DNA of 24,617 nucleotides from Eggerthellaceae bacterium (GTDB taxonomy: Bacteria > Actinomycetota > Coriobacteriia > Coriobacteriales > Eggerthellaceae). This document shows, one piece after another, positions 8,643 to 16,440 of this stretch. Position 1 is the stretch's first letter. Each line of letters begins with the position of its first letter. A model generated the notes under the pieces. That model saw nothing but the letters and a program-made list of their open reading frames with translations. It was not told where the DNA came from and did not search any database. The translations under genes and the position numbers were made by a program. The stretch lies in NCBI GenBank assembly GCA_017559045.1, contig JAFYTB010000229.1, forward strand, positions 1 through 24,617, written 5' to 3'.

Positions 8643-9845
8643 CTAGTTGAATACCTGAGCGAGCCACGGACCGTACTCGCCGTACCACATACCGCCTAGC
8701 TGGGCGAAAACCTTTTCCCAGTCGAACTGGTTCTCAAAGAGCAGCTCGGTGTAGTGCTTGCTCTGGATGTCTCGCGGCGACATCATCTGACGGAAAGCGT
8801 AGGTATACGTGCAGGTGGGGCACATGGTGACCACCGTAGAGCCATCGGGAACGAACGAGAGCTTCATATCAGCCTGCTCAGCCTGACGATCGGGGTTAAA
8901 GGCGCTCACCGCACCGCCGGCACCGCAGCATCCCTTGAAGACGGCGGGGGTTTCCTCGCCGACGCCAAGAATAGCGCGCGTCTCATCGAGGTAGCTGCCG
9001 TCGCGATTTTGACAGGACTTCGAGAATACAAGAGGCGTCTCGGGCAGAGGCTTCTTCATCTCGAAGCCATGCTCGGCAAGGAACGCAGAGAGGCTCGTAA
9101 CCTGGATATCCATGCCGCGAACCCCAAGAGCGCGCTTCATGTCGTTTGCGCAACCGGGGCAAACACAAACCAGCTGCTTAGCACCTGCGGCGTCGATCTC
9201 GGAAGCGTTGCGGTCGCACAGAGCCTCCGCACGCTCGAAGAAGCCAGCGCTCTTGAGCGAGGAACCGCAGCAGCTATCGAGCATGGTCACCTTGCCAGCG
9301 CCGCACTCCTCGAGGCAAGCAAAGATCTCGCGTGTGAGCTCGGGGCCATACGCAGCAAGCGAGCAGCCGGGGAAGAAAGCGATTTCGCAATCGGAGGCAG
9401 CTTCCGAAGTCTCAGTTGCCTTATGACGCGTGAGATCGGAATAGCCGATGCCGTGAATGGCGCGATACGCCGTGAAGATATCCCATTCCTGATCGACGAG
9501 AACACTCGAATACGACTCACGGGGAATGAGACCAAGGTTGAGGAAATCAACGCGTGCGTGATAGATGAGGTCGCACACGTCGTTATGCGCAAAGCAGGTG
9601 TTCTTGCAGGACGTGCAGAAGAAGCAGCCACGAACCGCGTTGACGAGGGGCGCATTCACCAGGATGGCATCGCGAAGATCCTCAATGGTGGACGCACCTC
9701 GCTCGGCGTCGAGCATGGCTCGTGCGATACCGCCAAGCGTCAGCTCGTTGTTCTCAAGCGAAGAGCATGCGCCCTTGCAATAACCGCACTGGGTGCACTG
9801 CCCCATAAACTTCCAATAAACGTCTGCATGTTTCAACAGGCCCAT
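8643..9845 (-). CDS. (Fe-S)-binding protein with two CCG domains (HdrD/GlpC-like)
   Basis: This 400-residue soluble iron-sulfur protein resembles the heterodisulfide reductase D / GlpC group. The N-terminus has two ferredoxin-like cluster sites: Cys17, 20, 23, 27 (CTQCGYCKGAC) and Cys74, 77, 80, 84 (CFFCTSCKNTC). Two CCG domains follow: Cys161, Cys192-193, Cys229-232 and Cys278, Cys306-307, Cys342-345. These domains bind unusual Fe-S clusters in HdrB/HdrD. No membrane segment is seen. The start ATG 9845 has GGGAGGA 5 nt upstream. The next gene, 17 nt away, is a flavoprotein, so the two likely form an electron-transfer complex. Such a pair is not part of the standard dcw cluster in which it sits. 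The substrate cannot be told from sequence. Confidence 0.88.
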   Translation of the reverse strand: MGLLKHADVYWKFMGQCTQCGYCKGACSSLENNELTLGGIARAMLDAERGASTIEDLRDAILVNAPLVNAVRGCFFCTSCKNTCFAHNDVCDLIYHARVDFLNLGLIPRESYSSVLVDQEWDIFTAYRAIHGIGYSDLTRHKATETSEAASDCEIAFFPGCSLAAYGPELTREIFACLEECGAGKVTMLDSCCGSSLKSAGFFERAEALCDRNASEIDAAGAKQLVCVCPGCANDMKRALGVRGMDIQVTSLSAFLAEHGFEMKKPLPETPLVFSKSCQNRDGSYLDETRAILGVGEETPAVFKGCCGAGGAVSAFNPDRQAEQADMKLSFVPDGSTVVTMCPTCTYTYAFRQMMSPRDIQSKHYTELLFENQFDWEKVFAQLGGMWYGEYGPWLAQVFN

Positions 9846-9853
9846 GCTAATCC

Positions 9854-9888
9854 TCCCTCATGTGCAACATAGCATGAGGGAAATTGTA
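9854..9888 (-). promoter_or_regulatory. Candidate -10 box with 9-bp palindrome before the Fe-S/FAD pair
   Basis: On the minus strand TACAAT (9883-9888) is a good -10 box, but no matching -35 is seen. Directly downstream is a perfect inverted repeat, TCCCTCATG-N10-CATGAGGGA (arms 9854-9862 and 9873-9881). The predicted transcript start (~9876) falls inside the distal arm, so an operator is likelier than a full RNA hairpin. The proximal arm overlaps the ribosome site GGGAGGA (9851-9857) of the Fe-S gene. Confidence 0.45.
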
Positions 9889-9976
9889 GCCCAGTCGGCA
9901 ACGCCCGAGGACAAGGCGCCTTTATCGGGGTTGCATTAACTGCCGAAACGGCGATCGCAAATACGCGTTAAATGCA

Positions 9977-10005
9977 CGAAAGCGCACCGTATCGATGCGC
10001 TTTCG
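9977..10005 (-). terminator. Strong hairpin downstream of mraY
   Basis: A perfect 10-bp stem, CGAAAGCGCA/TGCGCTTTCG, with a 9-nt loop lies 21 nt past the mraY stop on the minus strand. No clear U-tract follows (TGCATTTAAC), so termination would be imperfect or factor-assisted. An RNA-processing or stabilising hairpin is the alternative. Confidence 0.4.
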
Positions 10006-10025
10006 AGAATGAATGTCAGAGCAAT

Positions 10026-11069
10026 TTAGATGATGAACATCGACTCAGCGAAGAAGAGGGCAAAGCCGGCAGCCGCCAGAACACCGGAGATGATCCAGAA
10101 TCGAACGACGACCTTCGTCTCGCTCCAGCCCTTCTTCTCGTAGTGATGATGCAGCGGAGCCATGAGGAAGATACGCTTCTTCGTCTTCTTGTAGTAGAAG
10201 ACCTGAATCATGACGGAAAGAGCCTCTGCAACGAACAGACCGCCGATGATGATGACGACGAACTCGGTCTTGGTGACCACGGCAAGGCAGCCAAGAGCCA
10301 TACCGAGGGCAAGGGAGCCCGTGTCGCCCACGAAGATATCGGCAGGATGAGAGTTGAACCAAAGGAAGCCCACGCAAGCGCCAGCAAGCGTAGCGGAGAA
10401 GATCGCAGGCTCAAGGAGGTTCTGACGGAAGGCGATGGCAGCCATGATGATCATGACGATCATGACCGTGCCGGAAGCCAGGCCATCGAGGCCATCGGTC
10501 AGGTTGACGGCGTTGCACATACCCACGAGCAGAATGTCAACAAACAGCAGGTAGAGCCACGGAATGACGATACCGCCGCAGATAGGAAGCGTGGTCTCGA
10601 GAATGCCGAGATCAAAGGTGTAGACCATCGGGATGTCGACCGTCGGCTCAATGCCGATGACGTTGACCGCGACAAGCGTGAACACCGTAGCGATGGAGAA
10701 CTGCCCGATGAGCTTTGCCTTCGGAGTGAGGCCGAGCGAACGCTCATGCGCAACCTTGGAGGCATCGTCGACGAAGCCGAGAGCGCCAGCGAGCACGGTA
10801 GCGCCCAGCAGCAGGAAGGTCTCGGGAGACGGTGCGCCAACAAGCAAGGTGCACACGATAACGGCGATAAGCATGATGACGCCACCCATGGTGGGCGTTC
10901 CCTGCTTGACCAAGTGGCTCTCAGGGCCATCCGCACGAACCTGCTGACCGATCTGGCTCGACTTAAGGAAGCGAATCCACATAGGCATAAGGGCGATGGT
11001 CACCACGACGGTGATGAACGCCGCAAGGAACGTGATAAACGTCGGATACTGAGCAAATATGGAAAACAT
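10026..11069 (-). CDS. mraY: Phospho-N-acetylmuramoyl-pentapeptide-transferase MraY
   Basis: MraY is the integral membrane enzyme that transfers phospho-MurNAc-pentapeptide to undecaprenyl phosphate, forming lipid I. It is 347 residues long with about ten hydrophobic segments. Diagnostic motifs are TPTMGG (58-63), GFVDD (98-102, catalytic Asp pair), NAVNLTDGLDGL (186-197), VGDTGS (247-252) and APLHHHYE (304-311). The ATG at 11069 is 2 nt after the murF stop; its own ribosome site is weak, so coupling to murF is likely. Unlike the usual order, mraY is not followed directly by murD: two redox genes intervene. Confidence 0.98.
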   Translation of the reverse strand: MFSIFAQYPTFITFLAAFITVVVTIALMPMWIRFLKSSQIGQQVRADGPESHLVKQGTPTMGGVIMLIAVIVCTLLVGAPSPETFLLLGATVLAGALGFVDDASKVAHERSLGLTPKAKLIGQFSIATVFTLVAVNVIGIEPTVDIPMVYTFDLGILETTLPICGGIVIPWLYLLFVDILLVGMCNAVNLTDGLDGLASGTVMIVMIIMAAIAFRQNLLEPAIFSATLAGACVGFLWFNSHPADIFVGDTGSLALGMALGCLAVVTKTEFVVIIIGGLFVAEALSVMIQVFYYKKTKKRIFLMAPLHHHYEKKGWSETKVVVRFWIISGVLAAAGFALFFAESMFII

Positions 11070-11071
11070 GA

Positions 11072-12562
11072 CTAGTTGACCAATCCTTCGGCTACGCGCT
11101 CAAGTCCCATGGAATGCGAAGCCTTGACCAGCACCGCATCGCCGGGCTCGAGACGAACATCCAGCTCTCCCAAGACATCGGAAATAGTCTCGACATGAAT
11201 AATCTTGCACTCGGGCATACCCGCAGACAGCGCGCCCTCGGCAATGTGCTTGGAGAGGTTTCCAACACAGATAAGCAGATCAATAGGCTGCTTGGCAGCA
11301 TAGGCACCCACGCCCTCATGGCAGGCAACCGCGAAATCTCCCAGTTCGCCCATGTCGCCGAGCACCGCATAGCGAGCGCCCTTGACTTCCATAGCGCAGA
11401 ACATGGAAAGAGATGCCTTCATGGAATCGGGGTTGGCGTTGTACGCATCATTGATGATGGTGAAGCCGCCGCGCGCCTTGAGGACCTCCTGACGGCCGCC
11501 CTCGGGCAGCGCGTTTGCAAGAGCCTCGGCAATGGAAGGCAGATCGATACCCATCATGAGACCGACAGCTGCTGCCTGGCAGGAGTTAGAGACATTGTGC
11601 ATGCCGCGAAGACCGAGCTCGATCTCCTGACGGCAGACATCGGCCGAAGCCTGACCCTCAGCGAAGCCACGGCAGCACAGCGTGAAGCGCGGCCTGCCCT
11701 GGTCATCCATCTCGATATCCTCAGCCCAAACGGCAGGGCTCACCCTCCAAGACTCAGCGTCCTCGGAGACGCTGTAGTTACCAGAACCGTCGCAGCACAC
11801 AGCCGTGCACAGACGCTCGGAAAGACGCGCATGCTCGACCATGAAGTCAGCCATGTCGTCGGAGCCGTTCACGAAAGCAATGCCCGTTGCCCCAGGCAGA
11901 GCCTCGAAAAGCTCAGCCTTAGCGCGAGCAATGTTCTCGCGGCTGCCGAGAAGCTCGATATGAGCCTCACCCGCATTGACGATAACGCCCCAGTGGGGCT
12001 TAACGAATTCGCACAGCTCGGTGATCTGGCCCATGCCGCGCATGCCCATCTCGACAACGATAGCCTCGGTCTCGGGATTGGCGTTGAGCAGCGTGCGGGG
12101 AACACCCAGCTCGTTGTTCTGGTTGGCGAGCGTTGCAACAACGGACTTCTTTGCAGACAGAACATCACGAACAAGATTCTTCGTCGTAGTCTTGCCCGTA
12201 GAACCCGTCAGGCCAATGATGCGGCCCTTCAGATGATTGGCGCGCCACTCGCGAGCGAGATCGGTGATTGCGCTCTGCGTATTGGCAACCTCGATGATGG
12301 CGGCACCCATCTCACGAGCCAGAACGAGAACCTGTTCGGAAAGGGGCTGCATGACGAGAGCACCCGCAGCGCCAGCCTGCAGTGCCTGGGCGACGAAATC
12401 ATGGCCGTCGACACGCTCGCCCGGAAGGGCGACGTACAGCGTTCCGGGCTCGACTTCACGAGAATCCCAGCTGATAGCCGTCATGAGATCGGACGAATCG
12501 ATGGGGCTGACAATGAACTCTCCGCCGGTGTAGGCGGCAATCTGCTTTGCGTTCAGACGCAC
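11072..12562 (-). CDS. murF: UDP-N-acetylmuramoyl-tripeptide--D-alanyl-D-alanine ligase MurF
   Basis: MurF adds D-Ala-D-Ala to the UDP-MurNAc-tripeptide, completing the cytoplasmic pentapeptide precursor. The 496-residue protein has the ATP loop GSTGKTTTK (120-128), EMG (171-173), NDAYNANPDS (371-380) and LGDMGELG (401-408), all typical of MurF. The start is GTG 12562, supported by AGGAG 7 nt upstream located within the end of murE. It sits 17 nt after the murE stop and 2 nt before mraY. Confidence 0.97.
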   Translation of the reverse strand: MRLNAKQIAAYTGGEFIVSPIDSSDLMTAISWDSREVEPGTLYVALPGERVDGHDFVAQALQAGAAGALVMQPLSEQVLVLAREMGAAIIEVANTQSAITDLAREWRANHLKGRIIGLTGSTGKTTTKNLVRDVLSAKKSVVATLANQNNELGVPRTLLNANPETEAIVVEMGMRGMGQITELCEFVKPHWGVIVNAGEAHIELLGSRENIARAKAELFEALPGATGIAFVNGSDDMADFMVEHARLSERLCTAVCCDGSGNYSVSEDAESWRVSPAVWAEDIEMDDQGRPRFTLCCRGFAEGQASADVCRQEIELGLRGMHNVSNSCQAAAVGLMMGIDLPSIAEALANALPEGGRQEVLKARGGFTIINDAYNANPDSMKASLSMFCAMEVKGARYAVLGDMGELGDFAVACHEGVGAYAAKQPIDLLICVGNLSKHIAEGALSAGMPECKIIHVETISDVLGELDVRLEPGDAVLVKASHSMGLERVAEGLVN

Positions 12563-12579
12563 GATGTAACTCCTCTAGA

Positions 12580-14067
12580 CTACTTCGCCGACTCGAAAGC
12601 GCGGACAAGCTCCTCAGCCGCCACAACGCGATCGTCAAAAGTCAGCGTTTCGTCGCCGATGATTTGATAGGTTTCATGACCCTTGCCGGCAACCAGAATG
12701 CAGTCACCCGGCTCTGCGACCTCAATCGCACGGGCAATGGCAGCACGACGATCGAGAACAACCTCGTAGGCATCCTGCGCTGCGCCCATGCCTGCAACGA
12801 TGTCCGCAACAATAGCCTCAGGGCTTTCGCTACGGGGGTTGTCGCTGGTCACGATGGCGTAGTCGGCCTCGAGGGCAGCCGCGCCCATGATGGGTCGCTT
12901 AGCGGCATCGCGGTCGCCGCCACAGCCGAAGACCACGATGGTCTTCTGCTCCGAAAGCGCCTTGATAGACGAGATAGCCTTCGTCAAGGCGTCCGGAGTA
13001 TGGGCATAGTCGACAAAAACGCTGATGCCGGATTCCTCAGCCGCACGAACACGCTCAAGACGGCCGGGCACAGCACGGCAATCGGAAAGCGCCTCGATGA
13101 TGGTTGCGGCGGGAATGCCCAGCTGCAGGCCGATGCCGAAAGCGGTCATGATGTTCTCGACATTGAAGCGGCCAACAAGCGGGTACGTGAAGGAATAACG
13201 CGTACCGCGAACATCCAGGACAACGCTGGTCGATGCGGCACCGTAGTTCACCTCAACGGGATAAATCTGCGCGGAAGAGTCAAAACCCGTGGTGATGACG
13301 CTATCGCCAGCCTCGGAGCAAAGACGCAGCAGGCGCTTGCCCCACTTGTCGTTCACGTTGATAACGCGACGAGCGGGATAATCGCGCGAGAACAGCAGAG
13401 CCTTCGCATCGAAGTAAGCCTCGAAGGTGTGATGGTAATCAAGGTGATCCTGCGTGAGGTTAGTGAACGCAGTCACAGCGAAATCAGTACCCCAGGTACG
13501 CGCCAGGTCGAGCGCATGGGAGCTCACCTCCATGGACACGACGTCGCAGCGTGCATCGCGCATGCGAGCAAACAGCTGCTGCAGGTCGGGAGACTCGGGG
13601 GTCGTGCGTGCAGAGGTTTCGGTAACATCGCCAATGACGTTGCCAACAGTGCCGATAACGCCCGTGCGCTTATTGGCGGTACGAGCAATATGATCAACAA
13701 GGTAGGTAGTGGTGGTCTTGCCGTTCGTGCCCGTCACGCCAACCAGCTGGAAGGCAGAAGACGGATCATCGTAGAACAGCGAGGAAGCATGCGCCATGGC
13801 CTTGCGGCTGTCGGAGACAACGACAACGGTAACGTCGCTCGCATCAGCAAGGTACATCTTGCGCTCGACGACGAGAACCTTGGCGCCGCGGTCAATAGCG
13901 TCCTGAGCAAAGGAATGACCGTCGGTGGTGAGGCCCACGATGCAGAAGAAAACATCACCAGGCTGCACGCGGTCGCTGCGATAAGCGAGACCCTCTACCG
14001 GCTCCTGAGCGTTGCCGATAATCGTGCATTCCAAACCCGCGAACAAACTTCCGCATGTCTTGCTCAT
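12580..14067 (-). CDS. murE: UDP-N-acetylmuramoyl-tripeptide synthetase MurE (probably meso-DAP adding)
   Basis: MurE adds the third amino acid to UDP-MurNAc-L-Ala-D-Glu. The 495-residue protein has the ATP loop TGTNGKTTT (112-120), MEVSSHALDL (179-188) and the lysine expected to be carbamylated at Lys222 (DAKALLF). Residues 409-414 read DNPRSE, the motif of enzymes that add meso-diaminopimelate; Lys-adding enzymes usually differ at the Arg. This implies a DAP-type wall. The start ATG 14067 has AGGGG about 9 nt upstream, and the gene begins 11 nt after ftsI ends. Confidence 0.97.
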   Translation of the reverse strand: MSKTCGSLFAGLECTIIGNAQEPVEGLAYRSDRVQPGDVFFCIVGLTTDGHSFAQDAIDRGAKVLVVERKMYLADASDVTVVVVSDSRKAMAHASSLFYDDPSSAFQLVGVTGTNGKTTTTYLVDHIARTANKRTGVIGTVGNVIGDVTETSARTTPESPDLQQLFARMRDARCDVVSMEVSSHALDLARTWGTDFAVTAFTNLTQDHLDYHHTFEAYFDAKALLFSRDYPARRVINVNDKWGKRLLRLCSEAGDSVITTGFDSSAQIYPVEVNYGAASTSVVLDVRGTRYSFTYPLVGRFNVENIMTAFGIGLQLGIPAATIIEALSDCRAVPGRLERVRAAEESGISVFVDYAHTPDALTKAISSIKALSEQKTIVVFGCGGDRDAAKRPIMGAAALEADYAIVTSDNPRSESPEAIVADIVAGMGAAQDAYEVVLDRRAAIARAIEVAEPGDCILVAGKGHETYQIIGDETLTFDDRVVAAEELVRAFESAK

Positions 14068-14078
14068 AGTAACTGCCC

Positions 14079-15851
14079 CTATTCCGGCGAGATGTTGTAC
14101 TGGTCAATGGCAAAGGTCATTATATCCCTAAAGATATGGGCCACCGAAGCCATGCCGTAAACCTCATTGGCGCCCACAAAACAAACCAAGTTGCTGGTGG
14201 AGTTATCAATGAAGCCCGTAAAGCATAGATTGTAGATGCCTTTCTTATAGACACCGCCTTCGGCGATCTCAGCGGTCGACGTTTTACCGACCACGTCATA
14301 GCCCTCAATATCAGCCTTGGTACCCGTACCGTCGGTAACTACGGAGCGAAGCATGCTCTTCATGGTATCGAGCGCTTCTACATTGTCGACAACCAGCTCG
14401 CTCTCATAGCGAATGAGCTCGCCAGTCTGGGGCTTGCTTACGAGGAAGTGGGGCGTCACCTCGACGCCGTCATTGGCGATAGCGCCATAAAGACGGACGA
14501 TCTGCAGCGGAGTGACGGAAATACCCTGGCCGAAGCTCACGTTGTAACCAGTAATGCGAGCCCAGGTTCCGAAGTCCTGCATATAGCCCGAACCCTCACC
14601 CGGGTAATCAACGCCCGTGCGCTCGTTGAGGTTGTACTGAAGGATGTTTTCGTAGAGGGCATCGAAGCCCATCTTCTCGGTTGCGAGGGAGACGCCGACA
14701 TTCGAAGACTGATCGAAGATCTCGCGAAGCGTAAAGGTTGCGTCATCGCGCTCATGAGCGTCGGAAACCACGTAGCCGTCAGCCTCGATCTCGGCAGGGC
14801 AGAAGAGCTTGTCCTCAGGCGCCATAACCTCGTTCTCAAGCACGCTCAGAATAGAGACGGTCTTGAAGATAGAGTCGGGCTCGAACTGCTGCGTAATAGC
14901 CTTCACCTGGTCAGAGCCGATCTCGGACTCAGCCATATTCGCAGGATTCATGTAAGGAAGCGAGCACGTTGCGTAGATCTCGCCCGTGCTGGCATCCATG
15001 AGGACGGAGCTTCCGCCACCTGTGCCCATCTGCTCGCAGCCCTTAAGAAGGGCCTGCTCCATAGCGTCCTGCATCTTGATGTCGAGGGAGACCATGATGT
15101 CGGTGCCGTCGATAGCGGGCTCGTCAACACGCACGCCGCCAGGAATGGGCAGGCCATCTTCGCCACGCTCAGCCATGTACGTGCCGGGAGTTCCCTTGAG
15201 AACGCTGTTGTACTGCAGCTCAAGGCCGGTAATGCCCACGCCGTCGACATTGCAATAGCCGATCACCTGACCGCCAATGGATCCATTGGGGTACTCGCGC
15301 CTCGTGTCAGCGATGAAGTACACGCCGGGAAGCTTCATGGCCTTTACCTGATCAGCCAGTTCAACCTCGGCCTGACGCTTGATATAGACAAACGTAGTGC
15401 TGGTGTTAGAGAGAATAGCCTGATAGTCCTCGACCTCGCCGCCAAGGATGCTTGCCAACTGCGCGGCCTCTCCCACCGGATCGGTCACTTCGACAGGATT
15501 GGCATAGATGGTCGTTGCATCAACGCTAATGGCAAGCACATTGCCGTTGCGGTCATAGATGGTTCCTCGACGCGGCGTAGTTTCGAACTGAATGGTTCGG
15601 GACTCCTCGGCCATGCGCACATACTCATCGGCAACGATGACCTGCAAATAGAAAAGCCTGCAGAAGAAGGCGACGGCAAGAAGAAGGAAGAGCGCCAAGA
15701 CAACAAGGATACGCGCATCAAGGCCGCTTGATGCGACCACCGACGCTACATTTGCATATGCATTGCTTGAAGAACTGCTCCCACCCGAAGGGCGGGCGCT
15801 GCCCGACCCCTTTCGGCGGCCTCCGCCGTAGGAGCTACCACGACCAGACAT
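14079..15851 (-). CDS. ftsI: Septal transpeptidase FtsI/PbpB (class B penicillin-binding protein)
   Basis: FtsI cross-links septal peptidoglycan in complex with FtsW. The 590-residue protein has a Ser/Gly/Arg-rich cytoplasmic tail (~1-45), one membrane anchor (~47-69), a dimerisation domain starting near RRGTIYDRNG (94-103), and a transpeptidase domain. Catalytic motifs are SIFK (Ser327-Lys330), SSN (382-384) and KTS (523-525). The last is normally KTG, and the residue before the catalytic Ser is Asp where Gly is usual (EPDS for EPGS). Nucleotide reading confirms AAA ACG TCG. The fold is otherwise intact, so it is probably active. The start ATG 15851 has AGGGG upstream and lies 3 nt after the ftsL-like stop. 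Confidence 0.93.
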   Translation of the reverse strand: MSGRGSSYGGGRRKGSGSARPSGGSSSSSNAYANVASVVASSGLDARILVVLALFLLLAVAFFCRLFYLQVIVADEYVRMAEESRTIQFETTPRRGTIYDRNGNVLAISVDATTIYANPVEVTDPVGEAAQLASILGGEVEDYQAILSNTSTTFVYIKRQAEVELADQVKAMKLPGVYFIADTRREYPNGSIGGQVIGYCNVDGVGITGLELQYNSVLKGTPGTYMAERGEDGLPIPGGVRVDEPAIDGTDIMVSLDIKMQDAMEQALLKGCEQMGTGGGSSVLMDASTGEIYATCSLPYMNPANMAESEIGSDQVKAITQQFEPDSIFKTVSILSVLENEVMAPEDKLFCPAEIEADGYVVSDAHERDDATFTLREIFDQSSNVGVSLATEKMGFDALYENILQYNLNERTGVDYPGEGSGYMQDFGTWARITGYNVSFGQGISVTPLQIVRLYGAIANDGVEVTPHFLVSKPQTGELIRYESELVVDNVEALDTMKSMLRSVVTDGTGTKADIEGYDVVGKTSTAEIAEGGVYKKGIYNLCFTGFIDNSTSNLVCFVGANEVYGMASVAHIFRDIMTFAIDQYNISPE

Positions 15852-15854
15852 CGG

Positions 15855-16349
15855 CTACCCCTGGGCGATGACATCCGCGCTGCCAGAGAGCAGCAGCGTT
15901 CCGGCGGCATCGGTCACCACCACATCACCGGAAAGGTCGATCTTGAGCACAGCGTCAGAATCAGGAGCGAACATGCCAAGGGCAGCTGCCTCCTGCTTGA
16001 CGAAGCTGGGATTGGAAAGAGAGCTCAGGGCCACTTCAAGCTTGCTGCCATCAGAGCGGGCGTCGTTGATCTGCGAAGAGATCTCACGAGCCTCGAGCGC
16101 AGTGGAAACGGCCATGGAGCTAAGGAAAACACGCGCGCAGCAAACAAGCGCGATAACAATCATGATGATAGCCGTCACCTTCGCGAGAACTACGGCAGAA
16201 TCAGCCGAGCTCTTCGTGCGGGAACCCGAACCAGGTACAACGCTGATATCAGGAGAGCTGTCGAAGCGATCGTACTCACGATATCCAGGGAAATCGTATC
16301 GCTGAGGCGCCGCCTGAGCGTAATGCGAATAGGCCGGTGCTGCCGACAT
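15855..16349 (-). CDS. ftsL: FtsL-like cell division protein
   Basis: This is a small bitopic protein of 164 residues. An N-terminal Tyr/Ser/Pro-rich tail (~1-50) is followed by one membrane segment (~54-76), a helical, likely coiled-coil stretch (~80-112), and NPSFVKQEAAALGM (113-126). The last matches the FtsL pattern in which the coiled coil ends in an arginine- or acid-rich turn and LGM. FtsL binds FtsB/FtsQ and activates FtsW-FtsI. The slot between rsmH and ftsI is the normal place for ftsL. A strong ribosome site, AAAGGAGGG, precedes ATG 16349. Sequence similarity is low in this family, so the call rests on topology and position. Confidence 0.85.
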   Translation of the reverse strand: MSAAPAYSHYAQAAPQRYDFPGYREYDRFDSSPDISVVPGSGSRTKSSADSAVVLAKVTAIIMIVIALVCCARVFLSSMAVSTALEAREISSQINDARSDGSKLEVALSSLSNPSFVKQEAAALGMFAPDSDAVLKIDLSGDVVVTDAAGTLLLSGSADVIAQG

Positions 16350-16416
16350 GCCCTACCCTCCTTTCTGCGTTTCGTCCTTCGTTCGAGGGGCTAAATATTT
16401 CGGTGCCTTATAACGA

Positions 16417-16440
16417 GACGAGCCGCTCGGAGCGGCCGTC
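16417..16440 (-). other. Hairpin at the rsmH stop codon
   Basis: A stem of ten pairs with one bulged base (GACG-GCCGCT-CCG-AGCGGC-T-CGTC on the minus strand) begins at the rsmH stop codon. There is no U-tract after it. It may slow transcription or protect mRNA ends between rsmH and ftsL; the role is inferred. Confidence 0.4.
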
